A DNA stretch of 64,000 bases, taken from the NCBI GenBank assembly GCA_965644295.1, contig CBFFRP010000297.1:744001-808000 (forward strand), in the 5' to 3' direction. Origin of the DNA: Paraphysomonas bandaiensis. Taxonomy: Eukaryota; Chrysophyceae. Below, in pieces: positions 13,033-24,556 of the stretch. Under the pieces are notes generated by a model that worked only from the letters and a program-made list of their open reading frames with translations, was not told the DNA's origin and did not search any database. The first letter of the stretch is position 1. Each line of letters starts with the position of its first letter. Made by a program: the position numbers and the translations under genes.

Positions 13033-16000
13033 TTACAAAAACAAACTCTTTAGCTCTTCTAATGTCAACTTGCTTGAGGAGTGTAACGCACCCTCACCTA
13101 TAGCTTGCTCACTGATTTTCCTTTTAGACTCCTATAACATTTTTGTCAACAGTCACAAAAACATTAAAATGTTGTACACCTGAAGAGCGACGAGTTTTTC
13201 TTCGACAGTGCCACGACAAATCATTCTCAGCACCCGGACTGGACGAGCCTGGCCTAGTCGATGAACTCTGCATATTTCCACAAATAAAATTGATTTAACT
13301 TGGACAAAGCGAGCCTTGTAGAATAACAACCTGTCAATAGCTTGATCTTCAACGGCAGGATTCCACCTGCATATAAGAAATTAGACGCCGCCCACAGACA
13401 AGAAGGCTAGACACACCAGGGGTCCAATAATATTAACGTCGATGCAGCAGTCAGGTTGAGGCCGACCCCACCAGCTCTGTTAGTACAACCAGAACATGAA
13501 TTAGGCACAGCAATTACGATGCAGTATGATACGAGTACTTGAGCGATATTAGGAGCACCCTAACTGCCGGGTCCTCATTGAAAGCTTGAAGTGCCGATAG
13601 TCTCTGTTGTTGACTCATTGATCCATCGAAACGAACCTGTTGTATTCCCCTACTGTCCCCGCCAGGTGAGTAACCACTAGAGGTCTTGAGTCGCTTATTG
13701 TTCCTGTTTGTGTTCTCATTGCAGTTGTCTGTTTCAGCTGACCAGCCAAATCGCTCTTGTATAGAATGTCCCACAAGGTCAAGCATACTGGTCCACTGTG
13801 AAAATATAACCACCTGAAAGTACCAACCCCCATGATTCGTGAATGCGTAATGTCCTCATGTGCAACACGCACCTTGTTGCCATTGTCATAGTCCAACGAA
13901 TGATTCGTGGGAGGCCTCACGCCGTGTCTATCATCTACTCTCTCCGAGAACAGAACCTCCTCTAGTCTAACTGAAATGTTAACAAAGAATGACAACTTCA
14001 GTGCCTTTCTCACCTCTCCAGCAAGACATTTATTTTACTCGAAACTGCCCAGTCCATTCTAATCAACACAGAGCATTATTTTACATGCAACAGAATGAAG
14101 AAGACAGAATACCTGTTCAGAATGTCCTCAGCAGACTGTGTGCCTTTCGTTTGTACACTGCTTTTCTTGTCCACATTAGTCCTCAACTGCAAGTGATCTA
14201 TCGACAAGTTACTAAAACTGTACTGCTACTGATGTTTATACTACCTGATAGAGGTATCAGATCCCCAACTCGCATGGGTTTCATACACATTGGACATGAC
14301 GAATTTCTCTGCCAAGTCACCATAAGCTTACATATTGGTTAGTTGCGTAACGAACATACCTCAACCGCCAGTTGTCCACACTCCCAGCAGAGCATATGTC
14401 CGCATGGTGTTATGCAGCACTGCTGTGGCTACAAGCTATAAATAAAAGTGCCAGAGAGATAACTAAACCTACCTCCATCATTTCTAGACACACTGCACAC
14501 TCCTCGTCAAGCGAATCTTCACTGCTTTCCACAGCAGAGGTATCCCCTGTCTCTTGTCTCCAAGATCTCTCCAGTCTCTTCATCATGTCCTCTAGATACT
14601 GACTCTTCGAACTGTCTCCAGATTGCAGTAGTTTACTTGACACTCTGGACAGAGTGTCGCTATCATTTAGTGGATTGTTGGTCGCCGTGGCTAGAGTATT
14701 CTGTGCTAAAGACACTGGGTTCTTGGTAGACTTGGTGATACCTCTAAGTACAAGAACAGGGTGATCGCAAGCCTGTCTCAGTCGCATTAAGAGTGTAAAC
14801 AGTGCCGCATAGCCTCCCACGCCCTTCGACGACTTCATCACTCCTCCTCCACTGGCCTTCCGAATTATAGATGCCGACAGAACACTGGATCGTTTTGCAA
14901 AAGCATCATAAAAAGATCTTTCTGTGGGTTCAAGGTCCACGAATACTACCTCGACTTTACGGGGAGGAAGATCTACTATACTCCTTCCAGTTGATGGGTC
15001 TATTGTGCGCTTTGTGCGACGAAGCATCAGTGTACTGAGAATATTACGCAGCACGAGCATTCCTTTGTCGTCCTCGTTCGCTAGCGGCTGCGCAATAGTT
15101 TTGTGCCACCATCGCCATTTGTCCCATGGCTCATGTCGAAGGAACTTCATCAGCGAAAATAAGTCATCAACGCGATTCTGTATAGGAGTACCGGTAATGG
15201 CCCATCGCCTCTGGGCATCCACACTACAGCATGCTTTGGCAACATCGGTTTGTTGATTCCGTATACTATGTGCTTCATCCAAGATTACTCTCTTCCACTG
15301 CCGCCCCAGAAGAATGGACGATGAATGAGGCAGTGAAGAATGCGTAGATGAAGCTGAGCCTTTTCGCCACTCTGATGTCAGTACACCATACGAAGTAATG
15401 ACTACGTCGAAAGAGGAGAGATTCCCCGCATTTGCCCGCTCGGTTCCGTAGTGCATGACACAACGTATTCGTCCAGGAGAAATACGGGTCTTAAATTCCT
15501 CCATCCATTGCCCCATTAAGCTAAGAGGACACACCACTAGTGTCCCACTGACATCAGTGCAGGTGCGACTTTTCTTTTTGTATGCACCATCTATTGATCC
15601 TTCCGGTGCTGTATAGCTATCGATGAGAATATGTTGTACAGAATCATCAGTTGGCATATTTCCCACCTGTGCAACACTCAGATGCTACCAACGCCACAGC
15701 CATGACTGTTTTGCCTAAACCTATGCACATCGCTTGAGAAGTTGCATGAAAGCGAGATAGAAACGTACCCATTTCATCTGCCAAAATGCCCCCCCGACAG
15801 GGCATGGGCAACGTGGGGGGATGAGCTTGCAGCGATTGTGTGTATCGGTTCCACCTGAAGAGCATCCAATTACACAGTAGAATGTATATATAGGGTACCC
15901 ACCATATACAGTGAAGAGGCCCAGGGGAGGATTCGTCAGATCGGCTCAATAAGGCATTTACACAGGATCGAACGCTTTTACCTGAAGCCTCGATAATTCC

Positions 16001-17598
16001 AGCGATATCTTCGTGCGAGTAATACATTGCTCTCGACGGTGGAATCGGCTGGCCAGATTTATCTTTCGCTGGTGTGGGTACTTGCAATGCGACTAGTGGG
16101 GTCCAAAGCTCGTGCATAGTCACACTTTGGTGGTTTCTAAACGCTGGAACATGGAGTACTCCTTCGATAGGAAGACTCACCTCTGTTACGTGCTCACAGC
16201 GGTCTGAACTATGGGAGAGAGTGGAAGGAGATGCCGGGGCCTCGCGATCTATCATCCACCGAAGCGCGGCCAACTGGTATCTACGTGAAGCTTTACATCA
16301 CATCACATTGTAGCTTCTTTCACACCTTTTCATTTGAATGCCAGTCATACATGACGGCTGGGATATCATAGGTTCCCCTAACTTAGAGAGATGCCCACCG
16401 TTACTACCACCCAGTTCTTGCATGACTCCTTTAAGAGCAGGGTCCTGTACTACCTCTTCTCCAACCACATCAACTCCCTCATCTGCCACATCGGGGTCAG
16501 TGATGCTAGTATCAGAGTCGACCTTCTGCAACTCCCTGTCGCAGTCCCTTGACGCGATAAGTGCACTCTCACCCTAACCACAAGTGCAATTAACAAGCAG
16601 ATTGTATTTAAAACGGAAAGATTAAAATACACTCCACTACCTCTGTAAGCCATATCAACATGTCACTGGCGGCCTGTACGCATTGGGAACTCGTCTTGGT
16701 GTCATTTACTTTGCCTTCGACTTGAAGGGACGAGAAAAAACGTGGACGTACCACGATTTGCAAAGAGACCGGAAGATCTTGGAAGACACCTACCTGACCT
16801 AGAGGCACCGTGAGACAAGTAATTTTGTAAAGCTGCTGTCAAACCAATATCGTACGCCACATGGCCTTGCACCACAACAAGATCTTCACGAATTAGGGGA
16901 ACAAGGAAACTGTCACAATTCGACTTGAAAAAGAAGCACATACAATATAACCACCTACCTACATATGAGGTTCGAGAGCCTCCCTTTGATAGTATTACCA
17001 CCCTTGAAAAATTCAGTATGAGGCCTCTAAATAAGCTGAGTGTAGATATCTTACCCCAGACCCAGACGAACACTCAAATAGAAGACTTGCTGCACTGAAC
17101 TTGGTTTTCTTCTTGGTCTTCACTTGAAAGAAATTCGAAGCAGTTTGCGGTTTACCAGCGTTCAGCAAGGAGCCTTCAAACTTAAAGCTCAACGGACTTT
17201 GCCGTAAAGCCACTCCCGAATTGAGTGTATATCCAAGTGTAACTCGTCGACCTATCAACCACGATGTTTCAGACATAGTAGCTGGAGGGTTACTAGAGGT
17301 CGAACAACTACTATTAGCTGATGTAGTCAAATCTACATGAGATGACGTTGTTTTTCTATTAGAACCATTCGAATTAACAGTATTAACAGTATCTCTTATA
17401 GGAGACTGAGTCAATGAGCTTTCAAAGAAGTTATTAATCGCTCTCTCGACATTATAATCTGCTTTTACCAATAGATCCTATATGTTTATAGAGTGATTCT
17501 CTATGAACTATAGAGTTTATATATATAACCTTTAATTTATCATCTGAAGCATTTATACCGAGATCTTTCATGAGCTTGATTTGCTCAATAAGCGGCAT
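13033..17598 (-). CDS. RAD5: Rad5/HLTF-type SNF2 translocase with RING finger
   Basis: Multi-exon gene for a DNA-dependent ATPase and likely ubiquitin ligase of replication-stress tolerance. Exon 1 is 17530-17598, with a 52-nt intron. The N-terminus ([15 protein letters not shown], then [10 protein letters not shown]) resembles a UBA-like fold, followed by a probable HIRAN region (W-L-I-G-R-R-V-T). Helicase motifs: GGILADEMG, a 48-nt in-frame intron, then GLGKT (Walker A); [22 protein letters not shown]. An inserted C3HC4 RING finger (C-A-V-C-L, P-C-G-H-M-L-C, C-P-M-C) precedes the C-terminal helicase lobe ([51 protein letters not shown]). The stop is at 13033-13035. I could not settle every splice between about 16.3 and 17.05 kb. 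Confidence 0.88.
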
Positions 17599-18348
17599 AT
17601 TACCCACTTGATCTTCTTCTTTCTTCGATATCAGGTTGGAGGTATTGAATCAAGCTGTATAAACTATAGTGAACATACAGTGTAAGCACGACCCTCTTAT
17701 GTATATATATACCAGTATATACCTCTACATATATATGTATAGTAGCATAGAGTTTCTTTAAAACGAAGTCAAACGTATCGACGGACAGCATCTTATTTTT
17801 CGGAAATAAATTGAAGCAAATATACTCTATATTACTGCAATACAACTACGGTTAGAATACAGATAATTGTTGTCTCAATATTAGAGGCATCTTTGAACAA
17901 AAACGCAAGTCTAAAAAGTAAAAAAGTTTTTAAAGTGAGAAAAATGTTTAAACATTTAAAAAAACAACTAGAGTGATGGGAGTTTATATATACCACACAT
18001 TCATATAGTATACAGAAATCCAGGATTTTTTGTTGTTTTCAGCATAAACTCGAGAAATGGTGATTATTCCATGTACTACTGTATATAGTCACACACACTG
18101 CTGTACATCCCTCACCACAGGTGTGTGTAGAATACGTATGGATATACAGTGCATGAGTGTTCACATAGACACCATACCATACATACATACACACACACAC
18201 ATACACACTCCTGTATATGGAGTCCATGTAGAAACAAGGTCTCCCTTAAACAACATAACAACACACACATTATACGTTAGAGCAAACAACGTACTTAAAT
18301 GAATACTTGATTTCGTATCTCTTATTTACAAAGCTAAGTGATATAGAA
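17599..18348. other. Intergenic region with one MITE copy
   Basis: Upstream of the Rad5-like start. It contains a member of the dispersed MITE family (see 17774) and AT-rich sequence with short CATA runs near 18178. I see no gene. Confidence 0.4.
17774..17903 (+). mobile_element. MITE family A, copy 1 (truncated)
   Basis: Matches copies at 25905, 34760 and 38979: left part CAGCATCTTATTTTTCGGAA, a middle CTACGGTTAGAATACAGATA, then TTGTTGTCTCAATATTAGAG. The right terminal inverted repeat (TGCCGATAC) is missing here and the left end is altered to GTATCGACGG. Confidence 0.75.
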
Positions 18349-18540
18349 ATGGGATTTGATTCAATGAAACAGCAGCAGAAGATATCTCATTGGAAGAGTC
18401 CACAATCACCTGCTAGATTTCGCGCTTGGGTTGGGGCCTCACTTGTATTTGGCTGTATAGTGTTTTATGATGATATTAAGTTAAACTTGAAGCGCATTCA
18501 AGACCATATTTCGAATCCTGATCCTCCTACTGCTAACTAG
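18349..18540 (+). CDS. Small putative single-pass membrane protein
   Basis: A 63-residue frame starting at the ATG at 18349; an in-frame upstream ATG at 18307 gives 77 residues but begins without a clear context. A hydrophobic segment (V-G-A-S-L-V-F-G-C-I-V-F-Y) sits between basic and polar flanks, and the tail is proline-rich. The size and layout resemble small inner-mitochondrial-membrane proteins, but I do not recognise the family. It could be a chance frame. Confidence 0.3.
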   Translation: MGFDSMKQQQKISHWKSPQSPARFRAWVGASLVFGCIVFYDDIKLNLKRIQDHISNPDPPTAN

Positions 18541-20092
18541 TTCTACATGGGTCAAAGTCGCTCAATATGTATCACATTGTTGACGTTCACGCGTGCCCAA
18601 TAGCAGTATCAGTGTCCGTCAAAACTATTCATTTGTAAATTTAAGTAATATCATATTTTTGAATAATGTAAATGCACACTTTTTCGCTTGCAACTATCCA
18701 CCATTGACGAGTACACAGCACAGTGATTGCCAAACATATAATTGTATTAATATATCGTAGTATGGTTGAGTTATGTACATTTATTGACCTATAGTGTATA
18801 TATTGCTTGCCTCACGGAACATGAAGGTATGAATATAGTTATTATAGCGGGAATTAAATCACAAACAATGGAGAAAGAAACGCAACCGCGGCTATATGAA
18901 GCCACAGTAACGGACCCACACACAAGAATGGAGATCAAACCAACTAACTTACTAAAATATAACATTAATGAAAAGTAATCCCTAAAAGCTCTAATACCAT
19001 TTCCGATGTCAATATTTGAGTTTGCCCCAATTTATCCATTATTTCTCTGTCGAAGGTGCAGCATGATTTAGTTTTATTTATCATAGTCTTACATATTTAC
19101 ATGCTGTGCACACGTTGTGTAAAACACTGGTATATATTTTTGAAATTTAACAAAGCTATTGAAATTTTATGTACTTTAAGCTTTGAGCAACCTAGCCACA
19201 GCGCTGAAATAACATCAAGATAAAGGTTATCAATATAACGAACATATGCCCCTACAACAAACAATGTAAAAATTGCATTTCATATTTCCACATTTTAATC
19301 ATTTGTAATCTTATCCGTTTTAATTCTGTCGTGATATCAAGCATGGGATTTGGATGAACGATCCATCGTTCAGGTGGGATTCTGCAGGACAATGAAGTTG
19401 TATATCAGTTTACTGCGTCTGCTATAGCAAGCAAACCCCAATTAACTGTCTGGCATATAAACAGTTTTGGCAGTGATATACTGTCGCATCTAATACTGCG
19501 ATACGAAAACGTATGCTTGGGAAAATAGAGTGCCTAACTGCAGTTCCAGTGTAGATCGAGAAACCAGAAGTAGCCACACGCCTATGAGTTATGGTTGACG
19601 ACACAACCACTCACAGGCACAGTGCATCTCCTATCCAAGGGATCTATGCATATTCTCGGCTAGTCAACGCCATGCTCCTCCGTGCGCTCTGCTCATTGTC
19701 GTCCACCTGTGACATCAACTAATGAAATTCTCACATATCATGACAGAAAGTGTGGCACAGCATCGCTGCTAACTTATCAAGTAACAAAAGGGCAATATAT
19801 CTCTATCTGATTGCAAGATGTTCATTAGATTGCAAGCAATGGCCATAACCATATCTGCATATGCATCATAACCAGCAGTGCTGTTCGACCACCCCCAGAT
19901 CGTATAGTGCTGTATATTTCTTGTTCATCGTTTATTTCACTGAAAAATCATCGTTTTTTCAGTGAAAAGTGGAAAAAGTGACTGTATAAACAGCACGTAT
20001 ATACTCTGTATATGGTGGGGGTGTATATGGCAGGCTGATGAATACGTACAGTACATACCGTAGGCACTTTACTACAGACGTATCCATGAATA
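18541..20092. other. Gene-poor region left of the transposon
   Basis: No supported gene. Short frames (for example 18766-18978) lack any family-like pattern. A 12-bp inverted repeat, TTCACTGAAAAA at 19936-19947 and its complement at 19955-19966, forms a hairpin about 125 bp outside the transposon. Confidence 0.4.
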
Positions 20093-20281
20093 CTGTACGT
20101 TTCTGTCAACTTTTATCCACGCACTCGTTTTTCCACAAAAACACTCTCTCCACACCCATTCCGACGACTCTCCAATTCTGACACGAGCATTCCACAAGCA
20201 TTCCATTCTACCCCTGGTGGACTCAAATTATACCCACAACTCCATTACACTGTACAATATGTAACAATATGGCTGCAGCTC
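20093..20281 (+). repeat. Left 189-bp terminal inverted repeat
   Basis: Identical in reverse complement to 23288-23476. It contains the presumed promoter and the first 13 bases of the 513-residue protein gene. An internal near-repeat GCATTCCACAAGCATTCCAT may be a transposase-binding site (inference). Confidence 0.95.
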
Positions 20282-21810
20282 ATCACCACGATGGTGGCGA
20301 TATATTCGTGTTTGCTCCTTCCGAGAATTTGGTGGCCGCTCACCTCCCATCACTCCGCGATGTTGTTCCAGAACACACCGTACTTCACGGTGGGCAGGAA
20401 AGGTTCAAATCGAACACAAGAAATCCACCACAAGATGGTGTGAGGTGTCCTGGGTGTCTTCATCATTATACCATCTGGAAGGGGTTCCTGAAACACGTGC
20501 GCGCAAAGAAAGATGTTCGACGGCTACCAATAACAAATGACGAAGAAAGGGACGACGTGTTCTACTGCAAAGCCGCAGAGATGAAAAAAGCAAGTAAAGA
20601 TGATCGCTTGGAGTGCACTCGTTGTCCTGTGTGCATGTCGAGTGCGGAGTTGCAAGCAGCATTAAGGCACGACTGCCCCATCAGCAACGCCACCACATTC
20701 ATACCTCCAATGGGCAGGTGCAAGGGTTGTGATTTAATTGTTAAAGTGAAGTGTAGCTGTCCCGTATGCAATGTGGCGCCCCATAGTGTTGAGTTTAGGA
20801 TTCAGCCTGATCCGTGGTCGGATTGTCCCTACCCTAAGTATCCACAGCATGCTGAAGTCATCTCGGAGTACGATAAGAAGCGGCGACAGATTTACATGAA
20901 TGCACTGGCCGAGCAGACTCGAATGAACAGCACTAGAGCGTCTTTTGAGGTCAATAACTTTGCTCTAATTCATTTGAATAAACTCCTGCAAGAGCCGGAT
21001 GGATACATTGTGCTGTCAGAGTTGGAGCGCCAAGCACCTGGATTTCTTGAGCGTTGCGGGGCATCAGATGCAGTTATGTCCAGAGTTCGGGAAGAACACC
21101 AGAAAGACCAGACGGACCAACGATCTTTTTTACTTCATCCCCATGCCACCTACCGATTAGTTGAAACCATGAAGAATCTTGAGGCGGCCATTGATATGGA
21201 TGTTCCGATTAAGTCTTTGATTGCAACCATTTCCCGACATAATGCTGTGCGCCTATTAACAGAGGAGCAACGAAAGGCACTGGACGATGCATCTGCGCGC
21301 GCGGTTGCTTCGGCTCCACCGGAATATGTGGAGGGAGTTACAGACATTCCTAATGCAGACGATGGGTTGGCTGCCAAAAGACGCCGCATGGAGGAGAACG
21401 GTTGTGCTCCAACCAGTGCCCCTGAGCTGAGTGCAGTTGAACTCCAGGCCCGTGAGGAGACTGTGACTTTCCTGACATTCTTCAGACAACAGTTGTACGC
21501 TCACTTTGTTGCTTTAAATATAGGAAGAGAGGCCCAGGTGTTATATGAGGACTGCAAAGAAACAATCGCACGGCTCCTCACCATCAGTGTCTCAGAAAAC
21601 AAGCGGCTTGCGGACAGAATTTTTTCCCTGCTACATCCAGTGTCGGCTCCACTGTCGCCAAATAACGCGTACAGTCACGATACAGAGATGGACTTGAAAG
21701 GTTGTGTGGCTGCTGTCAATGCGGTGGTGGTTGTGTTGAGGCCTGATTTAGTTCATGATTTGAATGAGCTGAAGCTGGAGCCCACTTCAGATGGCACTTT
21801 CCCGGAGTAG
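20269..21810 (+). CDS. Transposon accessory protein, zinc-finger-like (513 aa)
   Basis: Uninterrupted frame beginning inside the left repeat. I do not recognise the family. The N-terminal 180 residues hold three cysteine/histidine clusters that look zinc-binding: C-P-G-C ... H-V, C-T-R-C-P-V-C ... H-D-C, and C-K-G-C ... C-S-C-P-V-C. The rest looks helical and charged, with a short basic AAKRRR near residue 370 that could be a nuclear signal. No transposase catalytic motif is visible. By position it is the second gene of the element; a DNA-binding or target-choice role is an inference. Convergent with the transposase. Confidence 0.8.
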   Translation: MAAAHHHDGGDIFVFAPSENLVAAHLPSLRDVVPEHTVLHGGQERFKSNTRNPPQDGVRCPGCLHHYTIWKGFLKHVRAKKDVRRLPITNDEERDDVFYCKAAEMKKASKDDRLECTRCPVCMSSAELQAALRHDCPISNATTFIPPMGRCKGCDLIVKVKCSCPVCNVAPHSVEFRIQPDPWSDCPYPKYPQHAEVISEYDKKRRQIYMNALAEQTRMNSTRASFEVNNFALIHLNKLLQEPDGYIVLSELERQAPGFLERCGASDAVMSRVREEHQKDQTDQRSFLLHPHATYRLVETMKNLEAAIDMDVPIKSLIATISRHNAVRLLTEEQRKALDDASARAVASAPPEYVEGVTDIPNADDGLAAKRRRMEENGCAPTSAPELSAVELQAREETVTFLTFFRQQLYAHFVALNIGREAQVLYEDCKETIARLLTISVSENKRLADRIFSLLHPVSAPLSPNNAYSHDTEMDLKGCVAAVNAVVVVLRPDLVHDLNELKLEPTSDGTFPE

Positions 21811-22343
21811 ACCCTTAGCATTGTGTCTTTTCTTTTTATAAATTAGTTTGTTTTCATATTATAGCCTGCTGATTCCAGATATAGCCTTTTATTATTATTG
21901 CTTTTCGCTGTTATTATTATTCAATCGTTGTCAAGAAGTTTTATATAAATTTTATTATTGTTAATTAATGTATTAAGTATTAATCATATTATGTCATCAC
22001 TAGAACTGTGTAATAATCACACATTCACCCAAATTTTTAATGGGCTCATTTTGAGCCCAAATTACACAAGCTTACTCTCATCACTATTGCCGTGAGCACT
22101 ACGCTTTCAATTTCGTATGAAACTAGTAACATATCATATAATTACAATGTGAAAAGTGAAAAGCATTCCACCGACATATAGCTAATAATATTTTAAACAG
22201 ATTAATATCATTTGCAAGGTATTGCAATATACTGTTCCAAATTACTTAAGAATAATAATTTAGAATAGTTAAGAATAAATAACCAGATTAATAAATACTA
22301 AGTGCAGCGCAGTCACAACGTGCACTACAACCACATAGCACCC
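21811..22343. other. Region between the two convergent transposon genes
   Basis: About 530 bp, AT-rich and without a gene. GGGCTCATTTTGAGCCC near 22041 is a short palindrome that could act in 3'-end formation for either gene. Confidence 0.4.
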
Positions 22344-23300
22344 CTATGATTGTTCACCGCGGTAAGGTGTGTACGGATACGTCGGGACATAAAAGTGTGC
22401 AGCAGCCATATACTGTTTGACGTCAAACCTACTAATTGTATCCAAAGCCGTCCTTAACCAAAACTTTAATGAATTGGGCGTGACTTGTGGACTATGCTCT
22501 TGAAGAAACTTGTCCACATAACTGAATACCCATTCCACTGGTGCAAAGGTAGGGGACGAAGCAGGACGAAACACAACATAATGTCCAGCATCCGTTAGAG
22601 CTTTGACCACAACTCCAAAATGAGCACTCAAGCGATCCATTGTAATGACACGTCTCCCAGTACCCTCAAGACTGGGAATTAACAGGTACACAACAAAGTG
22701 GTAGAATACCTCCGAAGTTGTGCCATGTGGATAAAATATGTTGTTGATCACACCTTTGCGAGCGTCGATAGCAACTAGCAATGAGTAGTGGGGCAGCATG
22801 CGGGCTTTGTTTCCAATAGAACTGCTTGAGGTGCTCCCAAGAGAGTGACCACAGACACGCCGTGAATTGGAAACGTAAAAGCCGCTTTCGTCTAGGTCCA
22901 CAATGTCCCGATAATAAACCCCAAGCACACCCGGTCGCAGTGAATGATCAGGCGGATTGACCCAAAATGCCACTCTATCATTCTCGTCAAGATACTTGGC
23001 GATGTACTTCATATGCTTTTTCTTGAAACCAAGTCGGAGGAGTGCTCTGCACACTGTGGATCGGCTCACAGTCACGTTGCAAACAATTCTCAGAAACTCT
23101 GCGCATTCAAGCAGAGTGGTATCCTTAAAACAACATTTGTACCAAAACAATACTGTATATTGATGCCTAGACAAACCATGTTGTGATATTCCTTCCTCTG
23201 CCTCAACAGGCTCATGCTCAACAAGTCTGTGATCAATTCGAAACACCGGATGATCATAAATGAAGTCTTCAGAAAGATCCAATACAGGAGCTGCAGCCAT
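22344..23300 (-). CDS. DDE transposase, IS630/Tc1/mariner superfamily
   Basis: Uninterrupted 318-residue frame whose ATG lies in the right repeat. The N-terminal third has the helix-turn-helix pattern of this superfamily (V-S-R-S-T-V-C-R-A-L-L-R-L-G-F-K-K-K). Catalytic acidic residues are visible: D in DLDESGFY, D in TMDRLSAHFG, and E in FAPVEWVFSYVDKFL, with 33 residues between the second D and the E. The usual asparagine after the second D and the usual N-P before the E are replaced, so it is a diverged member. It presumably cuts and pastes the surrounding element at TA. Confidence 0.88.
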   Translation of the reverse strand: MAAAPVLDLSEDFIYDHPVFRIDHRLVEHEPVEAEEGISQHGLSRHQYTVLFWYKCCFKDTTLLECAEFLRIVCNVTVSRSTVCRALLRLGFKKKHMKYIAKYLDENDRVAFWVNPPDHSLRPGVLGVYYRDIVDLDESGFYVSNSRRVCGHSLGSTSSSSIGNKARMLPHYSLLVAIDARKGVINNIFYPHGTTSEVFYHFVVYLLIPSLEGTGRRVITMDRLSAHFGVVVKALTDAGHYVVFRPASSPTFAPVEWVFSYVDKFLQEHSPQVTPNSLKFWLRTALDTISRFDVKQYMAAAHFYVPTYPYTPYRGEQS

Positions 23301-23476
23301 ATTGTTACATATTGTACAGTGTAATGGAGTTGTGGGTATAATTTGAGTCCACCAGGGGTAGAATGGAATGCTTGTGGAATGCTCGTGTCAGAATTGGAGA
23401 GTCGTCGGAATGGGTGTGGAGAGAGTGTTTTTGTGGAAAAACGAGTGCGTGGATAAAAGTTGACAGAAACGTACAG
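23288..23476 (-). repeat. Right 189-bp terminal inverted repeat
   Basis: Exact complement of 20093-20281. It carries the transposase promoter and its first 13 coding bases. Confidence 0.95.
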
Positions 23477-23769
23477 TACGCTCCCACCTACACTCTGTAC
23501 CTACCTACTGTACCTACCTACACATATACATATACAATATACAGCAGTACACACACACCTCCTGGTACGTACAGCAGACATCTTCATGTGCGGAATCGTC
23601 CGGATTCTTTCCAATACTCGAGAATGTCGCTTGTATATAAAATGTGCCGCATACCACAAAGCATTGCACACGACTATCATCATTAACATTATCATCAATT
23701 TCTATATATCTAACCCACTGAAAACTGCTGTTTACACTTACAATCTTACAACCTAACAATCTAACAATC

Positions 23770-24556
23770 ATGAAACTTGAAATAAGCGGATTCAAAATCC
23801 AGAATTTCTATAACGGTAATGAGTTTGAATGCGGTAAATATCAATACTACAAAGACATGGGTGGAAAGAAAACAGGGGTGCAATTTGCTGTTTTACTCAA
23901 AGATGACAATGGAAGGGCAGTTTTTGTTGAGGACTATGGTGCACCGGTAAAGTTCAAGTAAATATATCGAATTCATTCCTGACATGAGCTCTGTTCAGAT
24001 AGAGTTAAATGTTACTTGCTTATACGAAGATGGCAGCAAGCCCAGCAGTGATGAAGTTATTGAAATTGATGATAGAGTTTCTGTACGCTATATTAGTAGT
24101 ACCGCAGCTGTTTTTAGAATTCGTTTCAACGAAATTACTAAAAATCACAATAATCGTAAATTCATATTGCGAGTTCAGTGTCCCGGCCGAAAAGATATTC
24201 TATCGGCCGAAACCATGGGTATAGAAGTACTCACCAAACCGGACAAACGGAAAACGCATCCAGAATCACCCGAACAACACGGCAAAAAGCAGAAAGGAAA
24301 AATTGCGGCATCGCCGAAGAAACGGCGACAAGGGAGTGATACGGCAGAGGACAGGCTTGACAGTAGAGAAAGCTGCCTTCTTCTATGTGGCTTAGAATCA
24401 TACCGAAACAATATGTTAATGGAAGTTCGTCACAGTCTTCTGCAACGGAAAGGTCATAATGTTGAAGAGAGAGAGATTTATACGCAAGAAATGAATGAAA
24501 AGCTAAATCGCATCACAGAAGTGTTAATGCTTGAAAACAAATTAGCTAGTTCATAG
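23770..24556 (+). CDS. Two-exon nuclear-type protein of unknown function (about 244 aa)
   Basis: Exon 1 is 23770-23946 and exon 2 is 23999-24556, joined by a 52-nt GT-AG intron (CCG/GTAAAG ... TTCAG/ATA) in phase 0. The N-terminal 120 residues look like a beta-rich domain, with F-E-C-G-K-Y-Q-Y-Y-K-D-M-G-G then F-R-I-R-F-N-E-I-T-K-N-H-N-N. That pattern resembles an uncharacterised domain I recall from protist proteins, but I cannot name it. A basic linker (GKKQKGK, SPKKRRQ) suggests nuclear localisation. The C-terminus is helical with heptad-like leucines. It starts about 290 bp beyond the transposon's right end. An alternative reading as two separate small proteins would need a second ATG at 23984. 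Confidence 0.6.

Larger units (their letters stand above)
20093..23476. mobile_element. Intact two-gene IS630/Tc1/mariner-like transposon, 3,384 bp
   Basis: The element begins CTGTACGTTTCTGTCAACTT and ends in its exact complement. It is flanked on both sides by TA (20091-20092 and 23477-23478), the target duplication of the IS630/Tc1/mariner superfamily. The terminal inverted repeats are 189 bp each (20093-20281 and 23288-23476); base-by-base comparison shows no difference. Two convergent, uninterrupted genes fill it. Each starts with an ATG located inside a repeat (20269 and 23300), so the promoter, leader and first four codons (M-A-A-A) are identical. Perfect repeats and open genes indicate recent insertion. 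Confidence 0.92.

Noticed and set aside
12986-13183. 65-codon plus-strand frame
   Set aside because: It overlaps the last exon of the SNF2 gene on the opposite strand.
14255-14285. GGTATCAGATCCCC as a retrotransposon primer-binding site
   Set aside because: It lies within the RING exon of the SNF2 gene, where it codes for V-G-D-L-I-P-L on the minus strand.
18766-18978. 70-codon plus-strand frame
   Set aside because: No family pattern, no splice or neighbour support; consistent with chance.
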